Positions 16,157 to 24,068 of a stretch of DNA of 64,000 nt are shown here, piece by piece. Source of the DNA: Gryllotalpicola daejeonensis (GTDB lineage Bacteria > Actinomycetota > Actinomycetes > Actinomycetales > Microbacteriaceae); assembly GCF_039538145.1 (NCBI RefSeq), contig NZ_BAABBV010000001.1, positions 2,294,001 to 2,358,000 of the forward strand, in the 5' to 3' direction. The notes under the pieces are model-generated. The model saw nothing but the letters and a program-made list of their open reading frames with translations, did not search any database and was not told the origin of the DNA. Positions within the stretch are counted from its first letter, which is position 1. Each line of letters starts with the position of its first letter. A program made the position numbers and the translations under genes.

Positions 16157-16176
16157 CGCGTTTTGTACAAAACGCG
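16157..16176. promoter_or_regulatory. Perfect 20 bp palindrome upstream of acyl-CoA dehydrogenase
   Basis: CGCGTTTTGTACAAAACGCG is identical to its own reverse complement. It lies 61 bases after the reductase stop and 113 before the dehydrogenase start. Its A/T-rich core stands out from the surrounding GC-rich DNA, and it has the form of a dimeric-regulator operator. No copy elsewhere in the window was noticed. Confidence 0.55.
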
Positions 16177-16180
16177 GTGA

Positions 16181-16216
16181 CTTGCGGCGGATTGCCCGAT
16201 CTGAATCCGACGCAAG
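16181..16216. terminator. Inverted repeat after the aldo-keto reductase gene
   Basis: CTTGCGGCGGATT (16181-16193) pairs with AATCCGACGCAAG (16204-16216) with one mismatch and a 10-base loop. It could terminate reductase transcripts or be part of the dehydrogenase control region. A TAGCCT box at 16243-16248 probably starts the dehydrogenase transcript. Confidence 0.4.
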
Positions 16217-16269
16217 GTGCCGCCCCGGCGCGCGCCGCTGGCTAGCCTCGACACCGGAGGTGGTCGCCG

Positions 16270-17985
16270 GTGATCACGCACGAGGTCCTCAATCAGGCGC
16301 CCGATCGGGTCGACGTGAACGAGTTCGAGAGCAACGCCGCGTTGGTCGACGCGGTGAAGATCTGGGGCACGGATGCCGCGTCCGCACTGCTTACGGAAGC
16401 GGGGGCCCTCGTCGGCTCCGCCGACTTCCAGCGCGACGCCGAGCTCGCGGGCACGCACGAGCCGGTGCTGCACACCCACGACCGGCACGGGAACCGCATC
16501 GATGAAGTGGAATACCACCCGGCCTACCACCGGGTGATCGGCGACGCGATCGCGCGGGGAGCGCACACCTCCGCGTGGGCGGAGCCGAAGCCCGGGGCAT
16601 CCGTCGACCGCGCAGCCATGTTCTCTCTGTTCGCGCAGGTCGAGCCCGGCCATGCGTGCCCGATCTCGATGACGCACGCCGGGGCGGCGATCCTCAAGGC
16701 TGCTGATCTTCCGGGCCGCGATGAGTGGTGGGCGCGCGCGATGTCGCGTGACTACGTGCCGAGTCTCCATTCGCCTTCGGCGAGTCGACCGGCGAGCGGC
16801 GACCTCGCTGGTCGACTCGGCGACGAAGGAGCCGAATGGAGACCGACCGCCCTGTTCGGCATGGCGATGACCGAGAAGCAGGGCGGGTCGGACGTGCGCG
16901 CGAACACCACTCGTGCCACGCCGAACGCCGACGGCTCGTTCAGCATCACCGGCCACAAGTGGTTCTGCAGCGCTCCGATGAGCGACGCGTTCTTCGTGCT
17001 CGCGAAGACCGGGGCGGACTCGCCGGAGCCCAAGCTGTCGTGCTTCTTCGTGCCGCGCACCTTGCCGGACGGCACGCGGAACACCTTCCTCATCCAGCGC
17101 CTCAAGGACAAGCTCGGCAACCGCTCGAACGCTTCGAGCGAGGTCGAGTTCGACGGCACGATCGGCTGGCTCGTCGGCGAGGAAGGCCGCGGGGTGCGGG
17201 CGATCCTGCCGATGGTGAGTCGCACCCGCCTCGACTGCGTCATCGGGACCGCCGCGGGCATGCGCCAGTCGGTCGCCGAGGCGGCGTGGCACGTGCGCCA
17301 CCGCTCGGCGTTCGGCCGCACCCTCATCGACCAGCCCGCGATGACCGCCGTGATCGCGGACCTGCAGCTCGAAGCCGAGGCCGCGACGTTCACCGCGATG
17401 CGGCTGGCGCGTGCGCACGATGAGGACGCAGAGGGGGATGCCGGCGAGCTGGCGTTCCGCCGCCTGGCGACCGCCGTCGCGAAATACCTCGTCTGCAAGC
17501 GCGGCCCCGCCCACGCTTACGAAGCCCTGGAATGCCTCGGCGGCAACGGCTACACCGAGGCGTTCCCGCTGGCCCGCCGCTATCGCGAGCAGCCGGTGAT
17601 GGCCATCTGGGAGGGCAGCGGCAACGTCATCGCCCTCGACGTGCTGCGCGCGCTCGCCCGCGAGCCCGAGAGCTTTCACGCGTTCTTCACCGAAGTCGGC
17701 ATCGCCCGCGGCGACTTCCAGCTGTTCGACGAGGAGCTGGATGCGGTTCAGGACCTCGCTCGCAGGTTGCGGGGGATGCTGCAGGAAGGAAGCGGCGCGG
17801 CCGAGCTGCGGGCACGGGAGTTCACCGAACGGCTCGGAGTGCTGCTCGAAGCATCCCTCATGCTGCGCTACGCGCCCATCCCCGTGGCGGGCGCGTTCGT
17901 CGCCGCGCGCATCGGCCACCCGTCTGCCCTCTTCGGCAGCCTGCCCACCGGCATCGACCTCGCCGCCATGGTCGCCCGCGCCTGA
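16270..17985 (+). CDS. AidB/isovaleryl-CoA dehydrogenase-like flavoprotein
   Basis: This 571-residue acyl-CoA dehydrogenase is of the AidB subgroup. MAMTEKQGGSDVRANTT is the hallmark FAD/substrate loop, followed by HKWFCSAPMSDAF, GTAAGMRQSV and the C-terminal ECLGGNGYTEAFPLARRYRE. AidB proteins bind DNA or oxidise branched acyl-CoAs; which applies here is unknown. The start is GTG, with GGAGG nine bases before. Residues about 166-191 (SLHSPSASRPASGDLAGRLG and on) are an insertion that coincides exactly with a dispersed repeat at 16763-16843, in a surface linker just before the conserved loop. The next gene is an acyl-CoA ligase, consistent with acyl-CoA metabolism. Confidence 0.85.
   Translation: MITHEVLNQAPDRVDVNEFESNAALVDAVKIWGTDAASALLTEAGALVGSADFQRDAELAGTHEPVLHTHDRHGNRIDEVEYHPAYHRVIGDAIARGAHTSAWAEPKPGASVDRAAMFSLFAQVEPGHACPISMTHAGAAILKAADLPGRDEWWARAMSRDYVPSLHSPSASRPASGDLAGRLGDEGAEWRPTALFGMAMTEKQGGSDVRANTTRATPNADGSFSITGHKWFCSAPMSDAFFVLAKTGADSPEPKLSCFFVPRTLPDGTRNTFLIQRLKDKLGNRSNASSEVEFDGTIGWLVGEEGRGVRAILPMVSRTRLDCVIGTAAGMRQSVAEAAWHVRHRSAFGRTLIDQPAMTAVIADLQLEAEAATFTAMRLARAHDEDAEGDAGELAFRRLATAVAKYLVCKRGPAHAYEALECLGGNGYTEAFPLARRYREQPVMAIWEGSGNVIALDVLRALAREPESFHAFFTEVGIARGDFQLFDEELDAVQDLARRLRGMLQEGSGAAELRAREFTERLGVLLEASLMLRYAPIPVAGAFVAARIGHPSALFGSLPTGIDLAAMVARA
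16763..16843. repeat. Dispersed repeat, family II, complete palindromic copy inside a coding gene
   Basis: Arm 1 (16763-16790) begins GTCTCCATTCGCCTTCGGCG and ends AGTCGACC; arm 2 (16810-16843) begins GGTCGACTCGG and ends GCCGAATGGAGAC. The arms are near-complementary, with a loop of about 19 bases. The whole element is 81 bases, a multiple of three, and keeps the dehydrogenase frame open. It has the same ends as the copies at 7098 and 51982. Confidence 0.85.
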
Positions 17986-18150
17986 AGGTGCCGCGTGCAC
18001 GACGCGGGTGCGCATCACGGCACCCGCTTCATGCGCGACACGCTAACGGGGGCGGTGCGAGCCTCGCGCGGGCTCTCCACAGCCGCGTAGCATCCCAGGC
18101 AAGCGCGCGCTGTTGCACGCATCGTCAATGACGACGAGAGGGGATCCCCA

Positions 18151-19755
18151 GTGTCAGACCCGAACGACCTGCCCGACCTGCCCGATCTGCCCGAACAGGC
18201 CGAACAGCTCACGTCGGCCCAGCGAGCCGAGCTGCCCGATCAGGGCTTCGCGACCGTGAACCTCGCCGCGATCCTGGCCGAGACGGCCAAGCGTGTGCCC
18301 GAGAGCACGGCGCTGATCTTCGGCGCCGACCACATCAGCTACGGCCGGCTGTGGGAGGAGACAAAGCGCTACGCCGGCGCGCTGCGCGACCTCGGTGTGA
18401 AGCGCGGCGACCGTGTGGCGGTGCTGCTGCCGAATGTGCCCGACTTTCCGCGGTCGTACTTCGCGATTCTGAGCCTCGGCGCGATCGTCGTGCCGGTGCA
18501 CGCGCTGCTCAAGGGTGAAGAGATCGCCTATGTGCTGCAGGATTCCGGCGCGACCCACTTCATCGTCGCGGCACCACTGCTGGCCGAGGGTGCGAAGGGC
18601 GCCGCTCTCGCGAAGGTACCGCTGCTGTCGGTGCTGGTGCCGGACGACAAGCTCGCCGAGGCTCCGTTCCCGCGCCTCGAGGACCTCGCGAAAGACGCCG
18701 AGCCCGTCGCCGGATACGAGTTCCTACCGCCGACGGCGACTGCGACGATCCTCTACACGAGCGGCACCACGGGCAAGCCGAAGGGCGCCAGGGGCTCGCA
18801 CTTCTCGCTCGTCGAGCACGTCAACACGCTGCTGCTCGGGGCGATCGACATCCATGAGGACGACGTCATCCTCGGGTGCCTGCCGCTGTTCCACACCTTC
18901 GGCCAGATGTGCGTCATGAACGTGGCGTTCCGGCGCGGGGCATCCGTGGTCTTGGTCCCCAAATTCGACGGCGCAACCGCGCTCGCCCTGCTCAACGCGC
19001 ACCGCTGCACGATCATGACGGGCGTGCCCACGATGTACATCGCGCTGCTCGAGGCGGCGAAGTCGAACCCCGAGCGGCCGCCGCTGCGCTACGGGCTGTC
19101 GGGCGGCGCGGCGTTGCCGGTCGCGGTGATCGGGCGGATGTCTGAGGACTTCGGCATCTCGGTGCACGAGGGCTACGGCCTCACCGAGACCTCTCCGGTG
19201 GCGACCTTCAACCACTACGGCCGCCCGACGCGCCCCGGCACGATCGGCCAGCCGATCTGGGGAACCTCGGTGATCATCGCCGACGCCGAGCTGGAAGGCC
19301 GCATCGAAGAGCTGCCGCGCGGTGAGCTCGGCGAGATCTGCGTGCGCGGCCACAACGTGTTCCAGGGCTATCTGAACCGACCGGATGCCGACGCCGAGGC
19401 GGTCGTCGACGGCTGGTTCCGCACCGGAGACCTGGGCACGATGAGCGAGGACGACTACGTCACGATCGTTGATCGCAAGAAGGACATGATCGTGCGCAAC
19501 GGCTACAACGTGTACCCGCGTGAGGTCGAGGAGGTGCTCGCGCGGCACGACGCCGTCTCGGGCTGCGCCGTGTTCGGGGTGCCGCACCCGGTGCACCAGC
19601 AGGAGGTCGTCGCGGCGGTCACGCTCATGCCGGGGCGTCGGTCGAGCCCGCGGAGCTCGTGGAGTTCGTCAAAGAGAAGGTGGCGCCGTACAAGTACCCG
19701 CGTGAGGTCGAGATCGTCGACGCACTGCCGCTCGGGCCGTCAGGGAAGGTGCTGA
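18151..19755 (+). CDS. Long-chain fatty acid-CoA ligase, C-terminus frameshifted
   Basis: This is an AMP-forming acyl-CoA synthetase of the ANL family, which activates fatty acids with ATP and CoA. The N-terminal domain is intact: TILYTSGTTGKPKGA (P-loop, near residue 200), GYGLTETSPV, GWFRTGDLG, and the hinge DRKKDMIVRNGYNVYPREVE. After VTLMPG the frame continues into an Arg/Ser-rich tail (RRSSPRSSWSSSKRR and on) unlike the family. The correct C-terminal lid, containing the catalytic Lys in SGKVLKR, is in the -1 frame to 19808. A G4 run at 19632-19635 where G5 is expected explains it. The start is GTG after GAGAGGGGA. As read, the product lacks the catalytic lysine. Confidence 0.85.
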   Translation: MSDPNDLPDLPDLPEQAEQLTSAQRAELPDQGFATVNLAAILAETAKRVPESTALIFGADHISYGRLWEETKRYAGALRDLGVKRGDRVAVLLPNVPDFPRSYFAILSLGAIVVPVHALLKGEEIAYVLQDSGATHFIVAAPLLAEGAKGAALAKVPLLSVLVPDDKLAEAPFPRLEDLAKDAEPVAGYEFLPPTATATILYTSGTTGKPKGARGSHFSLVEHVNTLLLGAIDIHEDDVILGCLPLFHTFGQMCVMNVAFRRGASVVLVPKFDGATALALLNAHRCTIMTGVPTMYIALLEAAKSNPERPPLRYGLSGGAALPVAVIGRMSEDFGISVHEGYGLTETSPVATFNHYGRPTRPGTIGQPIWGTSVIIADAELEGRIEELPRGELGEICVRGHNVFQGYLNRPDADAEAVVDGWFRTGDLGTMSEDDYVTIVDRKKDMIVRNGYNVYPREVEEVLARHDAVSGCAVFGVPHPVHQQEVVAAVTLMPGRRSSPRSSWSSSKRRWRRTSTRVRSRSSTHCRSGRQGRC

Positions 19756-19808
19756 AGCGCGTGCTCGTCGCGCAGTGGGAAGAGGAGCACGCGCAGCAGC
19801 CGGCCTAG
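19632..19808 (+). pseudogene. Displaced 3' end of the acyl-CoA ligase after a one-base deletion
   Basis: Adding one G to the run at 19632-19635 restores ASVEPAELVEFVKEKVAPYK, then the lid ending PLGPSGKVLKRVLVAQWE and a TAG at 19806-19808. These match the family end in order, including the A10-motif lysine. The cause is either a real slippage mutation in a homopolymer or a sequencing error. The restored stop overlaps the next gene's stop by three bases. Confidence 0.8.
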
Positions 19809-20035
19809 TTGTCGTCGTTCGTCGGGTCGCGCCTGCCGGGCTCTTCGTCGAGCTCGGCCGCCGAGCCGGGAGGCGTCGCACGAGGCAGCTCGTCGGGCAG
19901 TTCGTCGTCGTCGGAATCCGTCTGCTGCGCGTCGCCCTTCGCCTCATCGATCTCGCCGTCGAGCTCGTCCAATTCGTCGGCGTCGTCGTCGAGTTCCTCG
20001 GGGTCGTAAGGGCGCGGGTCGTCCTGATCAGTCAT
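19805..20035 (-). CDS. Small highly acidic hypothetical protein
   Basis: Of the 76 residues, roughly 40% are Asp or Glu (DPEELDDDADELDELDGEID, then DSDDDELPDELP), and almost none are basic before the end. The ATG at 20035 (MTDQDDPRPY) is a better start than one 11 codons upstream with a different composition. It is likely disordered. Acidic tails like this are common in actinobacterial hypothetical proteins, and no function can be given. It converges on the ligase gene, overlapping the stops. Confidence 0.55.
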   Translation of the reverse strand: MTDQDDPRPYDPEELDDDADELDELDGEIDEAKGDAQQTDSDDDELPDELPRATPPGSAAELDEEPGRRDPTNDDN

Positions 20036-20094
20036 GCCCGGCTCGTACCCGTCGAGGCATCCGTTCACACGATTTGATCTGGATGCCTCGCCGG

Positions 20095-20106
20095 TACGAT
20101 CTTCGT
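20095..20106 (+). promoter_or_regulatory. Leaderless promoter of the aminotransferase
   Basis: TACGAT at 20095-20100 is followed by six bases and the GTG at 20107. TTGATC at 20074-20079 is a plausible -35 box. No Shine-Dalgarno is visible, which agrees with translation from the first base of the transcript. Confidence 0.5.
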
Positions 20107-21375
20107 GTGAGCACAGCCGCGACCAGCACCCTGTCCGACCGTCTCGCCGAATTCCAGTCGGCGTACGACGAGCTGAAGGCGCGCGGTCTGAAGCTGGATC
20201 TCACGCGCGGCAAGCCCGCGGCGGACCAGCTCGCGCTGTCGGACGCGATGCTCTCCCTGCCGGGCGAGGGCGTGTTCACGGATGCCGCGGGAACCGACCT
20301 GCGCAACTACGGCGGCCCGTCCGGCCTTCCCGAGCTGCGCGCGATCTTCTCCGACGCACTGCAGGTGCCGGTGCCGCAGCTGCTCGCGCTCGGCAACTCG
20401 TCGCTGACGCTGATGCACGATGTGCTGACCTTCGCGATGCTGCACGGGGTGCCGGGCTCGGAGCGGCCGTGGGGTCGCGAAGAGACCGTGTCGTTCCTGT
20501 GCCCGGTGCCCGGCTACGACCGGCACTTCGCGATCACCGAGGCACTCGGGGTGCGCATGATCCCGGTGCCGCTGAACGAGGACGGACCCGACATCGCCGC
20601 GGTGAAGGCCGCGATCGCGGTTGACCCGACGATCAAGGGCATCTGGTGCGTTCCCGTCTATTCGAACCCGACCGGTGACGTGTACTCGCCAGAGGTGGCG
20701 CGCGAACTCGTCTCGCTCGACGCCGCCGACGACTTCCGCATCTTCTGGGACAACGCCTATGCCGTGCACCACATCACGGACTGGAGGCCAGAGCCGATCG
20801 ACATCCTGTCGCTCGCGGCTGAGGCGGGGCATCCCGATCGGGTCTTCGTCTTCGGCTCGACGTCCAAGGTGACGTACGCGGGGTCCGGCGTGGCGTTCTT
20901 CGGCTCGTCGGTCGAGAACGTGCAGTGGTTCTCGCGCTGGGCGGCGTTCCAGTCGATCGGCCCCGACAAGCTCAACCAGCTGCGCCACGTCGCGCTGCTG
21001 CAGTCGCCAGAGGGCGTCGCCGCGCACATGGAGAAGCACCGCGCGCTCATCGCGCCCAAGTTCGCCGCCGTGCAAGAGGTGTTCGGGCGCCGGCTGTCGC
21101 CATTCGGCGTGGGCAGCTGGACCGACCCCAAGGGCGGGTACTTCGTGACTCTGACGGTCTCGCCCGGTGTCGCGAAGCGCGCGATCGCGCTCGCCGCGGG
21201 CGCAGGTATCGCGATCACGCCGGCCGGCTCGACGCACCCGTACCTCGACGACCCCGAAGACGCAGTGATCCGCATCGCGCCGACGTTCCCGACCATCGAG
21301 GACCTGAACGCGGGGCTCGAGGGATTCTGCACGGCGCTGCTGCTCGCAGAGGCCGAGAAGGCGGCTGCGGCATAG
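20107..21375 (+). CDS. aspT: Aspartate aminotransferase, actinobacterial AspT type
   Basis: This PLP-dependent class I aminotransferase interconverts aspartate and oxaloacetate; similar proteins supply aspartate in Corynebacterium. The 422-residue length, LDLTRGKPAADQLALSD near the N-terminus, VPVYSNPTGDVYSPEV, and the PLP-binding Lys254 in FGSTSKVTYAGSG fit the PF12897-type subgroup rather than the common AspC/AAT form. ITPAGSTHPYLDDPEDAVIRIAP near the C-terminus supplies the carboxylate-binding Arg. Its GTG start is preceded by a TACGAT promoter box rather than a ribosome site. A hairpin at 21378-21400 follows the stop. Confidence 0.8.
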   Translation: MSTAATSTLSDRLAEFQSAYDELKARGLKLDLTRGKPAADQLALSDAMLSLPGEGVFTDAAGTDLRNYGGPSGLPELRAIFSDALQVPVPQLLALGNSSLTLMHDVLTFAMLHGVPGSERPWGREETVSFLCPVPGYDRHFAITEALGVRMIPVPLNEDGPDIAAVKAAIAVDPTIKGIWCVPVYSNPTGDVYSPEVARELVSLDAADDFRIFWDNAYAVHHITDWRPEPIDILSLAAEAGHPDRVFVFGSTSKVTYAGSGVAFFGSSVENVQWFSRWAAFQSIGPDKLNQLRHVALLQSPEGVAAHMEKHRALIAPKFAAVQEVFGRRLSPFGVGSWTDPKGGYFVTLTVSPGVAKRAIALAAGAGIAITPAGSTHPYLDDPEDAVIRIAPTFPTIEDLNAGLEGFCTALLLAEAEKAAAA

Positions 21376-21377
21376 CG

Positions 21378-21400
21378 GCGACACCCCAGTGGGCTGTCGC
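21378..21400 (+). terminator. Terminator-like hairpin after the aminotransferase gene
   Basis: GCGACA (21378-21383) and TGTCGC (21395-21400) pair, with extra C/G pairs inside, three bases after the stop codon. No T-run follows, as is usual in high-GC actinobacteria. Confidence 0.45.
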
Positions 21401-21468
21401 GCGGCAGCCGCCGCGTGCGCGTCAGCGCTCGCGAGAGCCGAACCGCGTGGCTAGTCGAAACGATTCGG

Positions 21469-21480
21469 TAGCGTAAGAGC
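21469..21480 (+). promoter_or_regulatory. Leaderless promoter of the ABC ATPase gene
   Basis: TAGCGT at 21469-21474 is six bases before the GTG at 21481, with no Shine-Dalgarno between. Confidence 0.5.
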
Positions 21481-22296
21481 GTGAGCAGCACCCCCGTCCT
21501 TTCCGTCGTCGGCGTCGACTTCGTGCGGGAAGGCAGGGTGATTCTCGACCACATCGATCTCGAGGTCCAGCGCGGTCAGCACTGGGCGCTGATCGGCGCG
21601 AACGGCGCGGGTAAGTCGACGCTGCTGTCGCTGCTCGGTGCGGTGCAGCACCCGACGCGCGGCACCGTCGAGGTGCTCGGCAAGCGCCTCGGCCGCGTTG
21701 AGCTGCGTGAGCTGCGCACACTCATCGGCCACGTGAACCCGCGGCATCAGCTGCTGAACCCGCTCACCGCGCGCGAGGTCGTGCTGACCGGCGGCACGGG
21801 CGGCACCGAGCTGCCGATGCGCTGGTCGCCGAGCCCGGCAGAGGTCGAGCGCGCCGACTATCTGCTCGAGCTGCTCGGCATGGGTGCGCTGAGAGAGGCG
21901 CGGTGGCCGAACCTGTCCCAGGGCGAGCGGGGGCGCACCCTCATCGCGCGCGCCCTGCAGGCCGACCCGCACGTGCTGCTGCTCGACGAGCCATCGACCG
22001 GTCTCGACATCGCCGCCCGCGAGCAGCTGCTCGACCGCATCGACCAGCTGCGCGAGCAGCACCCCGATCTGGCATCCGTTCTCGTCACGCATCACCTCGA
22101 AGAGCTGCCCGCCTCGACGACGCACGCCATGCTGCTGCGCGACGGCAAGGTGGTGGCGCAGGGCCCGGCCGATGAGGTCCTGACGACCGAGCTGGTGTCC
22201 GAGACGCTGGACTACCCGGTGACGATCAGCCGCCACGAGGGCCGCTGGGCCGTGCGCACGCGGCGCGGATCTCCAAACATGCCCGAGCAGGCATAG
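21481..22296 (+). CDS. Stand-alone ABC transporter ATP-binding protein (YlmA/ModF-like)
   Basis: This 271-residue ABC ATPase has Walker A GANGAGKST, the Q-loop region NPRHQLLNPLTAREVV, the signature LSQGERGRT, Walker B VLLLDEPSTGLD and switch LVTHHLEEL. The Q-loop and GTGGTELPMRWSPSP resemble the ModF/YlmA group of iron- or molybdate-associated ATPases that lack an adjacent permease. No permease is encoded nearby. The following MFS gene starts immediately at the next base after the stop, so the two are translationally linked. Confidence 0.8.
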   Translation: MSSTPVLSVVGVDFVREGRVILDHIDLEVQRGQHWALIGANGAGKSTLLSLLGAVQHPTRGTVEVLGKRLGRVELRELRTLIGHVNPRHQLLNPLTAREVVLTGGTGGTELPMRWSPSPAEVERADYLLELLGMGALREARWPNLSQGERGRTLIARALQADPHVLLLDEPSTGLDIAAREQLLDRIDQLREQHPDLASVLVTHHLEELPASTTHAMLLRDGKVVAQGPADEVLTTELVSETLDYPVTISRHEGRWAVRTRRGSPNMPEQA

Positions 22297-23700
22297 ATGG
22301 CGCCGGGCGCGAGCTTCAATCGTGGACTGGCGCTGCTCGTCGCCATCACGGCCTTCATGGAGTTCCTCGACGGAACCGTGATCCAGACGGCCGCGCCCGC
22401 GATCGCGCGTGAGTTCGGTGTGCGCGCGACCGACATCAACGTCGCGATGACGGCGTATCTGCTCGCGCTCGCGGTGTGCATTCCCGCAACCGGATGGCTC
22501 GCCGACCGCTTCGGCACCCGCAGGGTGTATCTCACCGCGATCGTGGCGTTCGGTGTCGCCTCGGTGCTGTGCGCGTTCTCGCCCGACCTGTTCTGGCTCT
22601 GCGTCTTCCGTGTGCTGCAGGGCGTCGGCGGCGCGATGATGGTGCCGGTCGGGCGGCTCGCGGTGCTGCGCTCGATCGAGCCGCGCGACCTGCTCGACGC
22701 GATGGCCTACCTGACCTGGCCGGCCCTGCTCGCGCCGGTCATCGCGCCGGTCGTCGGCGGCGTGCTCGCCGACACCGTCGGCTGGCGCTGGATCTTCCTG
22801 ATCAACGTGCCCATCGGCATCGCAACGCTGATCGCCGCGATTGTGCTCGTTCCCAAAGCCGACGAGCTGCGTCCCGTGCCGCTCGACTGGTCCGGGCTGG
22901 TGCTGATCGCCGTCGCGCTGGCCGGTCTGGTGATGGCCGGCGAGCTCGTCGGTGAGACGCAGGCCGATTGGCTCGCGGTTGCCGTCGCGCTCGTCGTGAC
23001 GGTCGTGAGCGGATGCCTGTTCTGGTGGCGCGTGCGCCGCGCGAAGCATCCCGTGCTCGACTTCTCAGCCCTGCGCATCGATACATTCCGCGCGGGGAAT
23101 GCGGGCGGCGGGGTGTATCGCCTGATGATCGGCGCGGTGCCGTTCCTCGTCACGCTGCTGTTCCAGGCGGGCTTCGGCTGGTCGGCCGCGCAGGCCGGTC
23201 TGATCGTCATCGCGCTGTTCGTCGGCAACATCGGCATCAAGCCGGCGACGACTCCGCTGATCAAGAGGTTCGGCTTCCGTACGGTGATCGTGGGCTCGAA
23301 CGCGATCGGGGCGGCGATCCTCGTGGCGCTCGCGTTCGTCGACGCGCGGACGCCCGTCGCCGTGACCGTTGTGCTGCTCGTGGCGAGCGGCGCGTTCCGG
23401 TCGATCGGCTTCAGCGGGTACAACACGATCCAGTTCGTCGACGTGCCCGCGGCACTCACGAACGGGGCCAACACGCTTGCGTCGACGATGCAGCAGGTGG
23501 CGGCCGGTCTCGGCATCGCGGTCGCAGCGCTGCTCGTGCGCCTGGGCGGCTCGCTCGCGGCATCCGTCACCGGTGACGGCGACTGGCTCGGCTACCGGTG
23601 GGCGTTCATCGGAGCCGCCGCGCTGCTGCTCATTCCGCTCTTCGAGGCGGTGGCGCTTCGTCGTGAGGCCGGCACTCAGGCGACCGCCAGGGCAAGCTAG
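22297..23700 (+). CDS. MFS drug exporter, DHA2 (EmrB/QacA) type
   Basis: This is an efflux pump of the drug:proton antiporter-2 family. The protein has 467 residues and about 14 hydrophobic helices. DGTVIQTAAPAIAREF in helix 1 matches the DHA2 D-x-T-(I/V)-V-N-x-A-x-P pattern, with Gln-Thr in place of Val-Asn. GWLADRFGTRRVYL is the loop 2-3 motif, and helix 5 has APVIAPVVGGVLADTVGWRW. Its ATG directly follows the TAG of the ABC ATPase. It converges on crcB with a four-base overlap. Confidence 0.88.
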   Translation: MAPGASFNRGLALLVAITAFMEFLDGTVIQTAAPAIAREFGVRATDINVAMTAYLLALAVCIPATGWLADRFGTRRVYLTAIVAFGVASVLCAFSPDLFWLCVFRVLQGVGGAMMVPVGRLAVLRSIEPRDLLDAMAYLTWPALLAPVIAPVVGGVLADTVGWRWIFLINVPIGIATLIAAIVLVPKADELRPVPLDWSGLVLIAVALAGLVMAGELVGETQADWLAVAVALVVTVVSGCLFWWRVRRAKHPVLDFSALRIDTFRAGNAGGGVYRLMIGAVPFLVTLLFQAGFGWSAAQAGLIVIALFVGNIGIKPATTPLIKRFGFRTVIVGSNAIGAAILVALAFVDARTPVAVTVVLLVASGAFRSIGFSGYNTIQFVDVPAALTNGANTLASTMQQVAAGLGIAVAALLVRLGGSLAASVTGDGDWLGYRWAFIGAAALLLIPLFEAVALRREAGTQATARAS

Positions 23701-24068
23701 AAGAGGGTGCCGAGGAAGACGCCGAGCACCGCGGCGCCGAGGCCGAGGATCATCATGGCGACGCCGTTCACTCCCGCGGCGACCCAGCGGCGCTGCTGCA
23801 GCAGCCGCACGGTCTCGATCATCGCGGTCGAGAAGGTCGTGTAGCCGCCGAGGAAGCCGGTGCCGAGGACCACCCGGAAGTCGGCGGGCTCTGCGCCGAC
23901 GAGCACGATGCCGGTGACGAAGCCGAGCAGCAGCGAGCCCGAGACGTTGATGACCATGGTGCCGGCGGGCACGAGCGACGAGAGGCGTGAGCGGATCAGA
24001 CCGTCGAGCACGAATCGCGAGACCGCGCCCACGCCGCCCGCGAGGGCGACCAGCAGGGGGACGATCAC
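23697..24068 (-). CDS. crcB: Fluoride ion exporter CrcB, subunit 1
   Basis: CrcB/Fluc forms dual-topology fluoride channels. This 123-residue protein has four membrane helices and the family signatures GGVGAVSRFVLDGLI near the N-terminus, VINVSGSLLLGF with the pore Asn, and GFLGGYTTFSTAMIE with the aromatic/Thr track. The start is GTG with GGAGG seven bases upstream and a four-base overlap with the other crcB gene. Two adjacent crcB genes usually form a heterodimer with opposite topologies. No fluoride riboswitch is evident in the short gaps around. Confidence 0.9.
   Translation of the reverse strand: MIVPLLVALAGGVGAVSRFVLDGLIRSRLSSLVPAGTMVINVSGSLLLGFVTGIVLVGAEPADFRVVLGTGFLGGYTTFSTAMIETVRLLQQRRWVAAGVNGVAMMILGLGAAVLGVFLGTLF

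Noticed and set aside
15823..18018. A 731-codon open frame on the minus strand across the reductase and dehydrogenase
   Set aside because: It mirrors two firmly identified plus-strand genes and has the composition of an antisense frame.
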